Shown here piece by piece: positions 1-12,182 of a DNA stretch of 64,000 nt. Under the pieces are notes generated by a model. It ran no database searches and was not told the origin of the DNA. It was given only the letters and a program-made list of their open reading frames with translations. Origin of the DNA: Megascapheus bottae (taxonomy: Eukaryota; Chordata; Mammalia; Rodentia; Geomyidae); NCBI GenBank assembly GCA_024803745.1, contig JANJXV010000043.1, forward strand, positions 5,229,518-5,293,517. The letters run 5' to 3'. Position 1 is the first letter of the stretch, and each line of letters starts with the position of its first letter. A program made the position numbers and the translations under genes.

Positions 1-193
1 TCTACCTAGTCATCCTGGATTTCTTCCTTCTCATATACCCCTTTTATAAATGCATTTTAGATACTCAACTATGTTAGAACATTACAGGAAGTGCTTTCTT
101 ATCACAGAAAATACAGCATATTCTTGTAAGATTATTACAAGATATTCCACAGTGGTCTTCTTTCTTTGTGAGATTCATTCTCATACATTCTAT

Positions 194-452
194 AAAGAAA
201 CATTCTTGCTGGACATGGTGGCTCACACCTGTAATCCTAGCTACTCAGGAGGCTGAGATCTTAGAATCATGGTTCAAAGCCAGCTCGGTGCTAAAGTCCA
301 TGAGACCCTTATCTCCAATGAACCACCAGGAAACCAGAAGTGGCACTGCGACTCAGGGGTAGGGCTGTAGCCTTAAGCTGAAGAACTCAGAGACAGTACC
401 CAGGCCCAGAGTTCAAGTCTCCCAACCAACAAAAAAAAAGAAAGAGACATTC
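194..452 (+). repeat. B1-ID type dimeric SINE
   Basis: B1-like left half (GGTGGCTCACACCTGTAATC, GAGGCTGAGATCT) and ID-like right half (CCCAGGCCCAGAGTTCAAGT), ending in an A-rich tail. Flanked by near-identical direct repeats AAAGAAACATTC and AAAGAGACATTC. Confidence 0.88.
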
Positions 453-759
453 CTACAAACTTTATTTTATCATAAAGAAATACTAAAGTCATGAATAGTG
501 AAATTTCTAGAGATATGCTACTTAAAACACTTCATAAAATATACAGAACTGAATTATCAAACATTAATTTCATACAAACAAATCAGTTCTAGAAAATATT
601 GTACAGCACCTGTTATCTCCCAGGAAATTTCTTCCTCATTCTTTCAGTTACTAATTTCCATCTTGATATTCTGTGTGTTTGAGTGTGTGTGTGTTTGTGT
701 GTGTAAAAGAGAGAGAGAGAGAAAAAACAGAGAGACAGAGACAGAGACAGTGAGTCCTA

Positions 760-1112
760 GAATTTGAATCTTTCCTTCCTGCCCAAAGTAGTGCTCTTCC
801 ACGTGAGCCACAGCTCTACCTTTTTTGGGAGTTCAATATCTGTTGTTTAATTGAGAAATGAAAACAATGTTTTTCCATAAACATTCAGGTCTTCATTTCT
901 TTGTAGACAGATATAATCGACATTGCTTTAGATTGGCTCTAAAGAGAGCCAATCTGATGCACAGCTCCACTTTTGTCTTTCAAGTGACTAAATGGAGATA
1001 AGAGCCTCTGGGGTTCTGCTCCCTGGGCTGCCTTTGAACTTGAATCCTCAGAACCTCTCTCAGCCTCTTCAGTAGCTAGGATTGCAGGGGTAAGCCACCA
1101 GCACTGGGAATA
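760..1112 (-). repeat. Ancestral B1-ID SINE of the OR unit (copy I), split
   Basis: The right-half remnant at about 760-830 and the left half at about 1010-1110 (CAGCCTCTTCAGTAGCTAGG), with about 170 bp of other sequence between. The same SINE occupies 19065-19260, 44985-45180 and 63450-63660. Confidence 0.65.
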
Positions 1113-1540
1113 AAGTATACATTTTTAACTCTTTGCATTTTTCTGAACATGACTAAATCAATACCTGATGTTATATCTACTTTTCCCTGAACCAATTTCA
1201 GGAATTTAGGAGTATGTTGATATGAGCAATGGTGGTTGACATTTAGTCCTTCCTGTTCTGCCATAGATCAAACCATGCACTTCCTGTACTGATTTCAAGC
1301 CATGACTCCTGCTTTTCTGTTTTGTGACCAATTAGGAATCTCCCAAAGAAGAAATCAACATCCTCTTCTTGGATGTCAGACAGAAGTGAGACAGATGCTC
1401 TGGTTTCCACTGTGTGCCTATCAAAGTCTTTACAAATCCCACTTTCCAAAATTTGATATTCTGTTTCAATAGACAAACAGAAATATGGCTTCACAGTTTT
1501 CTTTTTTTAACCTCACCATCTACCACAGCTTCTAAAAGAG

Positions 1541-1803
1541 TAGTGTGTTCAAGCTGGGCACAGTGGCTCCCACCTGTGATCCTAGCTACTCAGAAGATTG
1601 AGATCTGAGGATCACGGCTCAAAGGCAGCCTAGGCTTGAAAGTCCCTGAGACTCTTAGCTCCAATTAGCCACTAAAAAACCCAGAAGTGACAGTGTGGCT
1701 TAAGGGCAGTAGCCTTGAGCTGAAAAGCTCAGGGACAGCACCCAGGCCCAGAGTTCAAGCCTCATGACCGACAAAAAGAAAAAAGAAAGAATAGTGTGTT
1801 CAA
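1541..1803 (+). repeat. B1-ID type dimeric SINE
   Basis: Full-length element (1553-1791) between direct repeats TAGTGTGTTCAA at 1541-1552 and 1792-1803. Confidence 0.92.
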
Positions 1804-3180
1804 TCATATTCTATTAGGAAACATTTTCAACTACAGGAAAAACAAAACACAGTAGAAAGCTTTGAAGTCAGATTTCTGTAACCTTCAGCAGAACAAAAGT
1901 CCTAAGAAAGTTCTCATTACTGCTATTCCTCATCCTCTTCCAGTTGCATATTGCAGCTGCTGGCTTGTCCTTGTTATGTAGAAATAGCTGTTCTGCTCTC
2001 TAGTTAAGGACACACAGGACATAGAAATGTGTTTTTCTATAGGAATGATACCTCTGTATCACCAGGAAAGTTATACAAAGCATGCTTGCATATTTACTGT
2101 GATATCACTCTCTACTTACTGGGTTTAACTGTTTCTCTGTTGGGTCATGGTCATGAAGTACAGATCAGAAGATCCCTGCATGCCTGAAGTATAATAAAAT
2201 CTCAGCCCCACTCCTCACAATCAATCATACATAGGTTGATATAGGAGAAATTCCAGTTGTAGAATAATATAACATTGGAGATATTTATGGAGATGTCAGA
2301 GGACAGGCTGATAATCGGCTTTCCTTTGATCTTAGATGCTTCATTCCCAGAGCTCACAATTAAGCAGATTTTTTCTAGGCATACAAATCTCTATGGACTC
2401 ACTAAAGTGGAAAGAATGTCCAAAAGAATAGATTTGAGGCTCTTCCTCTGATAAGAAAAGCTTGTGTGCTCTATACATAGATGAGAGGATGAAAAGTATG
2501 GTTCAGAATGGAAGATGCAGGAATGCAGTGGTGTATTGTAAGGCGCTAGAATAGCTCCCAGAAATTTTAACCAAAGAAATGCCTAGAAAACCAGACTCTT
2601 CAATGGGAGGCTGGGGGAAGAGGCTGAAATGAATGGGGAGAGGGAGCTATGAGAGAATATATGCAGAATACTGAAGGTCCATATGTGAAAAAAATGAAGT
2701 GTGGTTCTTCATGTGTCTGATGGGAGAAGGAGTAAGAGGAAAGGAAGAGTGATGGGAGATCTGACTTGTCTTAACATGCAATGTACATCTACAGGGAGTT
2801 GTTAAGCTGAAACCTCCATCTATCAAATGTGAAGATAGGCAATTACTAAAAACAGAATGTAACTTAATCATATTGTTAAATTATGTATTATTTAACTCTC
2901 ACCAGTGACTTCTGTCAAATGCAAATTTTATATAAAAATGTGTCAGTGAATTGTGTCATTCCTCTTCAATATTGTAATTATGATTTCTAGCCAGAGCAAT
3001 AAGGCAAGAAGCAAACATAAAGAGGACCCAAATAGGGAAAGAGGAAGTGAAACTTTACTTCTTTGCAGTTGACATGATTCTGTATTTAAAGAACCCTATG
3101 GACTCCATTCCCAAGTTACTTGAGCTGATTCAAAACTTTGGTAAAGCAGCAGGGTATAAAATTAACCCTCAAAATGTCAG

Positions 3181-3365
3181 TGGCTGGTCCAGGAGTCTGG
3201 CCTAGTGGTAGAGTGCTTGCACAAAGACCCAGGTTCAGTTCCTGGAAACCACATACATAGAAAAAGGCAGAAGTGGTGCTGTGGCTCACGTGGTAGAGTC
3301 CTTGCTTTGAGGAAAGCCCAATGACAGTCCTCAAGCCCTGAGTTGATACCCCAGAACTGTCAAAA
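3181..3365 (+). repeat. Dimeric ID-like SINE in LINE-1
   Basis: The left tRNA-like half has an A box (TGGCCTAGTGGTAGAGTG) and B box (GGTTCAGTTCC). The right half has GTGGCTCACGTGGTAGAG. Ends in an A tract before LINE-1 sequence resumes. Confidence 0.85.
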
Positions 3366-3772
3366 AAATCAATGATTTTCCTGTATACCAACAATGAGAA
3401 GAGCAAGGCAGAAATCAGGAAAGCAACTCCCTTTGCAATAGCCTCAAAAAAATAAGAATTAACTTAGCCAAAGAAGTAAAGGACCTCTAAGATGAAAATT
3501 TTAAAAACCTGAAAAAGGAAATTAAAGCTCCTGGATTGCAAGAACTAACATAGTGAAAATAGCAATCCTGCCAAGGGCTATCTACAAATTCAATGCAATG
3601 CCCATCAATATCCCAATGTCATTCTTTAATGACATAGAATAAGCAATCCAAAAATTCATATGGAATAATAAAAGACCCCAAAGAGCAAAAGCAATCCTTA
3701 GGAGAAAGAACAGCGGTGGAGGAATATCAATACCAAGCTTCAGAGTCTATTACAGAGCTATAGCAATAAAAT

Positions 3773-4032
3773 AACAGCTTGGAGCTGGTCACTGGAGGCT
3801 CATGGCTCTAATCTAGCTACTCAGGAGGCTGAGATCTGAGGATTGCAATTCAACTCCAGCCTGGGCATGGAAGTCATAAGTCCATGAGACTCTTATCTCC
3901 AATGAAGCACCAGAAAACCGGAAGTGGTGCTGAGACTCAAGAGGTAGAGTGCTATCCTTGATCTGAAGAGCTCAGGGATAGCCCCCAGGCCCAGAGTTCA
4001 AGCTCCATGGACAAAAAAGAAAAACAGCTTGG
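3773..4032 (+). repeat. B1-ID type dimeric SINE in LINE-1
   Basis: Element at 3783-4022 with flanking duplicate AACAGCTTGG at 3773-3782 and 4023-4032, splitting the LINE-1 ORF2 region. Confidence 0.9.
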
Positions 4033-5529
4033 TACTGGCACAATAACAAGCCTGAAGACCAATGGACTAGAACTGAAAACCCAGAAATCAACCGACAGAA
4101 CTATGGTCACCGAATATTCAATAAGAAGACCAAAAAAAGAGAAATAGAATGGAAGAAAGCCTCCTCAACAAATGGTGCTGACACAATTGCTTAAAGCATC
4201 TGTAGAAAACTAAAATTGGATCCTTATATTCACCCTACAGCAGAATAAATTCCACATGGATCAAAGACCTCGAGGTAAAAGCAAACACTCTGAAAACTCT
4301 ACAGGAAGGAATAGGAGATAAACTAGGGATCCTTGGCTCAGATCAAAACTTTCTTAATAAAGGTCCAGAAATTCAACAAATTAAAGAAAGTTTGGACAAA
4401 AGAGATTTCAGTAAACTTCAGTGCTTCTATATGGCAGAGGACATAGCTAGCAAGTTAAATAGAAAACACACAGAGCAAGAGAAGATCTTCACTTAGCCAT
4501 ACAACAGATATAGCTCATAGCTAAAATATACCTATGGTTCAAAAACTTAAATATCTCAAAAACAAGTTCTCAAAGAAACAACCATCCCATTAAAAGGTAG
4601 CCTAAAGACTTAAAGGAGACTGCTCTAAAAGGAAATAAGAATGGCCAATGGACACATGAAAAAATGCTCAACATCTCTGGCCATAAAAGAAATATGTAAT
4701 AAAATAGAAGAAAATAAGGAAAGTAGATAGAAAATTGAGCAATAACTACACTTCTGGTGGGAGTGTAAGATCATTCAACCACTGTGGAAAGCAATACGGT
4801 GGTTCCTTAAAAGACTAAACATAGAGCTCCCATGTGACCTAGCAATTCCACTCCTTGGCATTTACCCACTCATCCAGAAACAAGGACATATTAAAGCCAC
4901 TATTTTGCAGCACTATTTACCATAGCAAAGACATGGAACCAAACCAGATGTCTCTCAGTAGATGATTAAGAAGATGTGGTACTTCTACACAATGGAATTC
5001 TATGCTGCCATCAGAAAGAATGACATATCCCCATTCACAAGAAAACGGAAAAGACTTGGGAAGTAAGCTAGACCCAAAGGAACATAGGCTCAATGGATTC
5101 CCTCATTTGTAATAATCAACACACACCTAGGACTCTCCTAGCAGAGAATTACAAAAGCTCAAAACCTAGGTACATAATGTCATATAGGATGAAGCTAAAT
5201 GAAAGGAACTCTAGGATATGGAAACAAGAGCTTTATCTTATGTGATTGTTGTTCATAATGTACTGTTATTCTCTTCTCTTTCGTTGCCTTTGGTTAATGT
5301 CATATTATTACTGTATCTGACTGTATCTGAGATATTGTATATATGTTTATTAGTCTATTTGAAATAGGAAAGGGAAGGGGGAAATAAGTGATTGGATGGG
5401 GGTGGGGGAGGAAAATGGGGACAAAAATATAAGAAGGGTATCACTGTGTGAGAAGTAATGCACCTACTATCTGGCAAATGTAACTGTAACACCTCTATAT
5501 ATTACCCCAACAATAAAAAATAATAATAA

Positions 5530-5711
5530 GTTCCGGGAGTTTGGCCTAGTGGTGGAGTGTTTGCCTAGCATGCACAAAGACCCAGGTTCAATTCCTCAAT
5601 ATCACATACATAGTAAAAGCTGGAAGTGGGGCTGTGATTTAAGTGGTAGAGCTCTAGCCTTGAGAAAGCTTAAGGACGGCACTCAGGCCCTGAGTTCATG
5701 CCCCAGGACTA

Positions 5712-5756
<45 letters not shown>

Positions 5757-5757
5757 G
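5530..5757 (+). repeat. Dimeric ID-like SINE with TAA microsatellite tail
   Basis: Two tRNA-like halves (GTTTGGCCTAGTGGTGGAGT; the right half with AGTGGTAGAGCTCTAGCC), then about 45 bp of (TAA)n at 5711-5756. Confidence 0.88.
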
Positions 5758-5775
5758 AAAATTGAGCAATAAAAC

Positions 5776-6001
5776 ATATAACCAGAGGCCAGGAGTTTGG
5801 CCTAGTGGTGAAGTGCTTGCATAGCATGCACTAAGACCCAGGTTAGATTCCTCAGTACCCCATACATAGAAAAAAGCTGGAAGTGGTACTGTGACTCAAT
5901 TGGTGGAGCTCTGTCCTTGGGAAAGCCCAAGGAAAGTGCTCAGGCCCTGAGTTCAAGGCCCAGAAGTGGTAAATATATATATATATATATATATAACCAG
6001 A
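5776..6001 (+). repeat. Dimeric ID-like SINE with AT tail
   Basis: Element at 5787-5990 between repeats ATATAACCAGA (5776-5786 and 5991-6001), with an (AT)n tail at about 5970-5992. Confidence 0.9.
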
Positions 6002-6004
6002 ATT

Positions 6005-7080
6005 AAGTATGCACACAACTAAAACTGGCCTAGGGCTCACTTTAGACTATATATCTAAGACTAAGCAGAATAGCAAAAAGAAAAATAAACTAAGAAGAAC
6101 AAAAAATATAGGTTCTCCAACTTTTTTTCACGGGTGGGGGGCATGTTGTTTCTCCCAATATCAGATATAAAATCGCTTACTGGAGTCTCTGCTTTTGTGC
6201 TGTGATTGGCTGTCCTTGTAAGACAACCGGAATCAGGGTGGGGGCAAGGGGGTGGGGAGGAGAGAATTTCTTATTTCACAGGAGAAGGCCTCTGTGGTAT
6301 TTGGGCCTACCATTCCTTTTCCATTCTGTAGTCTACATGATACCTCATGGGAACAAAACCGTTTGGAGACTACCAGAAAGACAACAGAACAATTTAGTTA
6401 ATGAAGAGATCTGATTATAATTCACCTATGGAGATGCAAGAAACTTTCCATGCGTTTCTGACTCCCTTCTCTGATTCCAGTCTTCATGAAAACTGTAGCC
6501 GATCTTCTGAGGAGAAATTGGGGACAAGGGAAAGCTTTGGTGATAACCAAAAGACAGAACGGGGGTGTCCTGGTAAAGAAAGATGGAATATAAATTCATG
6601 ACAAGAGTGAGGTAACAAGAAAACTGAGTAAGTACCAGGCAAACCCTTGCAATGATGAGATTGGAAAGGGCAAATGCCCACATTTGCTGGTGAGGTCCCA
6701 GGACTTCAAGGAACTTCTCATCCTTACTAAGCTTATGCTTTGCCAAGCTCTGATTTCCTTTCTTTCTCTCATTTTCTAGAGCCCAGAACATCTTTCCCCA
6801 TAAAGTTCATTTCTGGAAAGTCTCTAGCTTCCCCCACTCTTTCCCAAGAATCAGCCTGTGGGTCAGCTTCTCTGTGTCCAAATATGCAATCATTAACCAC
6901 CCACAAAAGATATATTGGACACCAGGTATTGATTAGACTTTATTTTTCAGGTATGTTCACTGAATAGTTTGCTGGCATATATGATTTAAGATGTATTGTT
7001 TGACCGGGTGGGGTTGGGGGGGCAAAAATAAGATGTATTGTTTGTTTCCACTTAGTGTCCATAAGAAAATCTACCCCCAA
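6005..7080. other. No recognised feature
   Basis: Unique-looking sequence between two SINEs. Short frames on both strands overlap one another and have no recognisable domain. A G-rich run lies at 6133-6142 and again around 6238-6260. Confidence 0.5.
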
Positions 7081-7084
7081 TGGT

Positions 7085-7154
7085 TTTCTTTCTTTCTTTG
7101 TGTCTTTCTTTCTCTCTTTCTTTCTTTCTGTCTTTCTTTCTTTCTCTCTTTCTT

Positions 7155-7239
<85 letters not shown>

Positions 7240-7424
7240 GCCAGTCCTGGGGCTTGAAGTCAGGACCTGAGCACTGTCCGTGGGCATTTTCTTCAACACT
7301 AGTGCTCTACCACATGAGCCACAGCCCCACTTGTGGCTTTACTATGCATGTGGTACAGAGGAATCAAACCCAGATCTTCGTACATGCTAGACAAGCACTC
7401 TACCACTAGGCCAAATGCCTAGCC
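7085..7424 (-). repeat. Dimeric ID-like SINE with CTTT/CT simple-repeat tail
   Basis: SINE body at 7241-7424 (minus strand). Its A-rich tail has expanded into a (TTTC)n/(TC)n tract at 7085-7240 on the plus strand. Confidence 0.87.
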
Positions 7425-7458
7425 CATTATTCATAAGGCTAGTACTTAGAGGAATTCT

Positions 7459-7459
<1 letters not shown>

Positions 7460-7499
<40 letters not shown>

Positions 7500-7745
7500 T
7501 GGGTGTGGGTGGGTGTGTGTGTGTGTGTGTGAAGGGCTTGAACTCAGTGGCTCTGCCCTGTTCCTGAACTTTTGTGCTCTAGTATTCTATCTCTGGAACC
7601 TCAGCTGTATTTCCAGTTTTTGGGTACTTAATTAGGAATGAGTCTCACAGACTCCAGCTGGGGCTGGCTTTGACCCTGATTCTCAGGTCTCAGCCTCCTG
7701 GGTAACTAAGATGGCAGATGTGAGCCACTGACACCCAACTTCAGT
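7460..7745 (-). repeat. B1-ID SINE with GT microsatellite tail
   Basis: (GT)n at 7460-7531, then the minus-strand SINE (GTCTCAGCCTCCTGGGTAAC near 7690). Confidence 0.83.
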
Positions 7746-8752
7746 GACTTATTTTTGCAGTGAATTTTGGTGTTAACCAACATCCTTATGTTCCGTGGGC
7801 TTCCATTCTTGAAGTTGTTGCCAACACACTCTCTTATTGTTCTTCAACAGTTTTGAATGTCTTGTTTGTTTCTATTTGGTTTTGTCTAGATCTATATGTT
7901 AGGATTGTTATATGGTTGACAAGCTTGTCTGAGTTATCCTGGAAAAGGTGGCACTCAGGCTCATATCAATATCTTACACTTGATAGAAAAAGTGGTCTAC
8001 AAACTAAGCCAAGGCCCCTCCACCTTCTTCTTTTTCCAGGTAGAGTCTTATGCTCCTAGGCTAACTTTGAGCGACTATCCTCTAACTTTTGAGTATCTAG
8101 GATGATAGCGTTCTGTCACCATGCCTACCATGATCTTAACTTCTTATTACATAGCCGACATTTTCATTTCTTCAACACTTAGATTGTCACAGGACCCAAG
8201 TGATATCCACACAATGATAAATAGTGACACAAGAAATCCCCCACAACCCACAAATGGACAGAATTTACCCATGTAAAGGAAACATTAAGGATATGGAAAA
8301 AGAAATCTTTACAATGGGCCTTCTTCACCCTCATTCTCTGATCATCACAGCAACTTCTCAATTCCCCTCCTCTACCAGCCCACTGAATACAGAGCACATG
8401 CACATTCTCTTCTCTGTGCATAGAAGGTTTTTGAATCCACAGATATTAATAGGTAATTTCGAGAATATCAATCTACCAGTATTTTATGCTTCTGAGACCA
8501 CTAGCAATTACCACTTATCAGAATGTAAATGTACACTATTGTTTATGTCATAAGCTATGTGCATATTCTTCTAATTGGGTTTTAAATTGCCATTATAACA
8601 TATGTTGTAAGTTAATTGTACTAATACCAATAAACTAGTGTGAATAAGGAAAAAAAGAATGTTTTTAATCCATATGTGTGGGTTGTACAAAGGGGTTTTG
8701 CTTTGGTACTTCAAGAGCTTTTATTGTACCCCGAAATCTCATGTGCACATTG

Positions 8753-8755
<3 letters not shown>

Positions 8756-8807
<52 letters not shown>

Positions 8808-9080
8808 TGTGTACATGTTCACGAATGCTCATATGCACCAGTCCTGAAGCTTGAGGTCAGGGCTTGGATACTGTCTCGGAGCTTTATTACTCAAGGCTAC
8901 AGCTCTAACACTAAGGCCACAGCTCCTCCACTTCAGTCTGTGTTAGGATGGTGCTTCAAACTGGAGGTAAGAATCACACAGACTTTTCTAGTCCAGGACG
9001 TTTTGGAACTTCAAACCTCAGCTCTCAGCCTCCTGAGTAGCTAGGCATACAGACCACAGGCACTAAGCTCATTGTGGGTT
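8756..9080 (-). repeat. B1-ID SINE with GT microsatellite tail
   Basis: (GT)n at 8756-8812, then the minus-strand element through CTCAGCCTCCTGAGTAGCTA near 9027. Confidence 0.83.
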
Positions 9081-9084
9081 GTTT

Positions 9085-10120
9085 TATTGGCATAATACTG
9101 CTTTCTCCTCTTTTCTATGTTTCTCATATGCTTTTTTTTCTCACTCCCTCATCTTGAAAGAGGTCACCTGGAAAGCATTGGCTGGGAGGAGCCATCCACA
9201 ATCAGCCAGACTACATATTGCATTCGAGCCACACAAGTAACAGACTTACCGCGTTGTGTCGTGAAAACTGTTCTGTCCATCAACACTGCCTGGGTTTAAG
9301 ACGATATGGCTGATGACAGCTAGGACCCCCACTTGTTAGGATGTTCCCAGCAAATCTTCAGATTTAGGAGACAGACACTTGCTCCATGTTCTATAAACCC
9401 CACAGGACTGTTCCATGAAGACACAATTGCATTTCCCTATTCAGGCCTATTAGGTTGTGAATATTTGTGCCACATACACAAGTGGTAAAATAATTGTTGA
9501 AAGAAATTTCTGAGAGATGAGGTCCCGGGGAAGGGGAGGGAGGATGCATGGGGGAGGAGGAAGGGTGTGGAAAAACACTACTAATGTTCAATGAACAAGT
9601 AGGAAGCTAGAACCAGATAAACTTTGGGATGGGGAGAGCTGGGAGAGATGGGGAGAGCAAGGAAGGAGTGACTTTGATGAACAGGCATTGTGCTCACAAA
9701 CTGATAGGGTGAATTGAAACCCCTTGGTACAACTACTTAAGGAAAAGTTAAAAATATATTTAATATTAAAAGAATAACTTTCTGAGGGCTACTAATTAAT
9801 ACAGCTGAATAAAGCAATGGCCTTTATGTCACTTAGGAGATAGCTTATAGGCAAACAAATAGACAGATAGATAGGGATGATTTGAAATCTAAAAGTGGAT
9901 CTACAAGAACTGTATTTATATAAAAAAATACTTCCATGACAAGAGTCACATCAGAAAATAAAGATTGCTGCCATTGTAAATAAATAATACATCACTATTA
10001 CACAGTTGATAGGATTAAAAAATATGGAGGTTATCAAAAGGGGCACATGAAATCACTTTCCAATATTCTACAAGGTTGTTACAAAATCAATATCTTTAAA
10101 TTTCAAAAGGGAAATCAAAG
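9085..10120. other. No recognised feature
   Basis: AT-rich, apparently unique sequence upstream of OR1. Any OR1 promoter or 5' exons should lie here or further left, but nothing diagnostic is visible. 7746-8755 is likewise featureless. Confidence 0.45.
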
Positions 10121-10124
10121 AAAA

Positions 10125-10345
10125 GCACTGGTGATACACATGTCGTCCAAGCTACTCAAGAGACTGAAAACTGAAGACCATGGTTCAAAGCCACCCCGGT
10201 CAAGAGAAGTCTGTGAGACTCTTATTTTCCATGAGCCACCAAAGAGCTGGAAGTGGATCTGAATTAGCAAAATGCCTTAAGTAAAAAAAACTTACGTGCA
10301 GCACCCAAGCCCTGAGTTAAATGCCTCAGGAATACCACCAGAAAA
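10125..10345 (+). repeat. Diverged B1-ID SINE
   Basis: Left half (CCAAGCTACTCAAGAGACTG) and right half (CACCCAAGCCCTGAGTTAAA) recognisable but degraded. It lies upstream of OR1. Confidence 0.72.
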
Positions 10346-10550
10346 TAAAGACATCAAAAACTCAGGGAATATAAAACAAAGGATATTTACCCAAATACTA
10401 TAATGTTAAAGTGATTGGCTTTGCAGAGCACTCCCGTGGGAAGCAATCAGAGAAAGAAAAAGGCTTCCCTGGGTGGGCATGAGCACCTGAGCGAGCAGTG
10501 GGTATTGATTGAATCTTTGCTTTCTTGCTCCAAGGAGAACAGCCAGGGCT

Positions 10551-11497
10551 ATGACCGCACAAAACCACACAGGGGAATCATCATTCCTCCTCTTGGGACT
10601 CTCAGACGACCCTCAACTCCAGCCCATGCTCTGTGGGATCTTCCTGTCCATGTACCTGATCACCGTGCTCGGAAATCTGCTCATCATCCTGGCCATCACT
10701 TCTGACCCCCTCTTCCACACCCCCATGTACTTCTTCCTCTCCAACCTGTCTTTTGTGGACGTCTGTTTTACTACTACTACCATCCCCAAGATGCTGGTGA
10801 ACATCCAGACCCAGAGGAAAGACATCTTCTACCCAGAGTGCCTCACTCAGCGGTATTTCTTTCTGGTTTTTGCTGGAATGGATAATTTCCTATTGACCGT
10901 GATGGCTTATGACCATTTTGTGGCCATCTGTCACCCACTGAACTATCCACTTAGCATGAATGCTCACTTCTGTGGCCTCCTGGTCCTCGTGTCTTGGCTT
11001 CTCATTTTCTGCATATCACTAATCCATGTTTTACTGATGAAGAAATTAACCTTCTCCCCAGGAACCACCATCCCCCATTTCTTCTGTGAACTAGCTCTGG
11101 TTCTCCAGGTGGCCAGCTCTGACACCCTCATCAATGATATTTCTATATATGTGGCTACTGTGCTTTTCTGTGTGTTTCCTGCCTTAGGAATCTCTTCTCT
11201 TACCGTCAGATCCTCTCCTCTCTAATGAAGCTGTCCAACATGGCTAGCAAGCACAAAGCCTTCTCCACCTGTGGCTCTCACCTCTGTGTGGTCTCTTTGT
11301 TCTACGGGACAGGACTTGGGGTGTACCTCAGCTCTGCAGTGTCCTCCTCTGCCCACAGAAGCAAGATGGCCTCAGTGATGTACACAGTGGTCACTCCCAT
11401 GCTAAACCCCTTCATCTACACCCTGAGGAACCAGGACGTGATGGGGGCTCTGAGGAAACTGCCAGGAAGAGTAGTCTCCTGTCTTGATGGATTGTGA
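10551..11497 (+). pseudogene. Olfactory receptor family 7-like with one frameshift (OR1)
   Basis: A nearly complete OR coding exon. The start at 10551 gives an N-terminus with an NHT glycosylation site (residues 5-7), then GN in helix 1, [21 protein letters not shown] and CLTQ, all in one frame to about 11192. One base appears to be missing there, inside the helix 6 approach (GI-LFSY region). The reading continues in another frame through [10 protein letters not shown] and [12 protein letters not shown] to a TGA at 11495-11497. Joined length would be about 315 residues, normal for an OR. Other oddities: the DRY-equivalent reads DHF (Arg to His) at about 10906-10920, and the loop-2 cysteine normally found in the CSD motif is Ser (ASSD). 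These argue for decay under relaxed selection, although a one-base sequencing error alone could explain the frameshift. It is more diverged from OR2, OR3 and OR5 than they are from each other. Confidence 0.9.
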
Positions 11498-11499
11498 AC

Positions 11500-11870
11500 C
11501 ACATAACAAAGTAGTCCATTGGAAGAGAGAAAAAAAGCGGCTGAATTTCACCATGGTCAAAATTTTTCCACATTTTAGGACTCAGTATATATTTTCCATC
11601 TAAAAAAGAGATATTAGGTCATGTCTACTCTGCAAAGCCCTATGGCTTTGTTTGTCAATGTGTGGCCATGTCTTACAAAGAATTCTACATGCTAACTTTT
11701 TAAAATCTTTTTTCTTTTCAATGTAAATTGTCCTTAATATACCCATTCAGGCATATTAAGGCATTTCTAAATTGAACATAGAAAGCACTTATCACAATCC
11801 AAACTTACACGGTATCCCCCTAAATTATCCTCTTCAATGTCAATTCTTCCTCTCAACATTCTGAACGACT
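11500..11870. other. OR1 3' flank
   Basis: AT-rich sequence after the OR1 stop. No AATAAA stands out. The stretch 12185-12535, between the SINE and the LINE-1 end, is similarly featureless. Confidence 0.45.
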
Positions 11871-12182
11871 ACTTATCCTCTTCCTCCTCCTCCTCTTTTT
11901 CCTTCTCCTTCTCCTCCTCCTCCTCCTCCTTCTCTTACTCCTTCTTCTGTGATAGCCCTGGAACTTGAATTCAGCCCCTGGGTGCTCTCCATTAGCATTT
12001 TTGGTCAGGGTTATCCCTATAGCATTGGAGACACATGTACACAATCCCCTTTTGGGGAAGCTATTCAGAGATGGAACTCTCATACAATTTTGTCTGTGCT
12101 GCCTTTAAACCACAATCCTCAGATCTCAGCCTCACACCCTCACAGCTGGGATTACAGATATCAGTCTCTGCCACCTGGCAAG
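11870..12182 (-). repeat. B1-ID SINE with TCC-rich tract
   Basis: Pyrimidine (TCC/TTC)n tract at 11876-11946, then a diverged minus-strand SINE to about 12182. It lies 3' of OR1. Confidence 0.75.

Larger units (their letters stand above)
1..2700 (-). repeat. OR duplication unit, copy I (upstream flank only)
   Basis: Positions 1-150 match the region just upstream of OR5 (62580-62720), 1110-1480 match 63660-64000, and 2160-2700 match the reverse complement of 43600-44110 upstream of OR3. Orientation is that of a minus-strand OR whose coding exon would lie to the left of the window. It includes the ancestral SINE (about 770-1110) and a short simple repeat (680-750), plus two younger SINEs. Confidence 0.85.
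2985..5525 (+). mobile_element. Old 5'-truncated LINE-1 (lineage B) with SINE insertions
   Basis: Sense-strand LINE-1 starting inside the reverse transcriptase (around 3050 a degraded FADD box reads [12 protein letters not shown]) and continuing through the ORF2 C-terminus (CSLLHCW-type region lost; the AFPLLGIYP-like part near 4850; YTMEFYAA near 5000) and the 3' UTR to an A-rich end at about 5520. Many stops and shifts. SINEs are inserted at about 3181-3365 and 3783-4022. Confidence 0.85.

Noticed and set aside
10551..11497. OR1 as a functional gene with a sequencing error
   Set aside because: A one-base error could explain the frameshift, but the DHF change and the altered loop-2 cysteines point independently to decay. 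Kept as pseudogene with this caveat.
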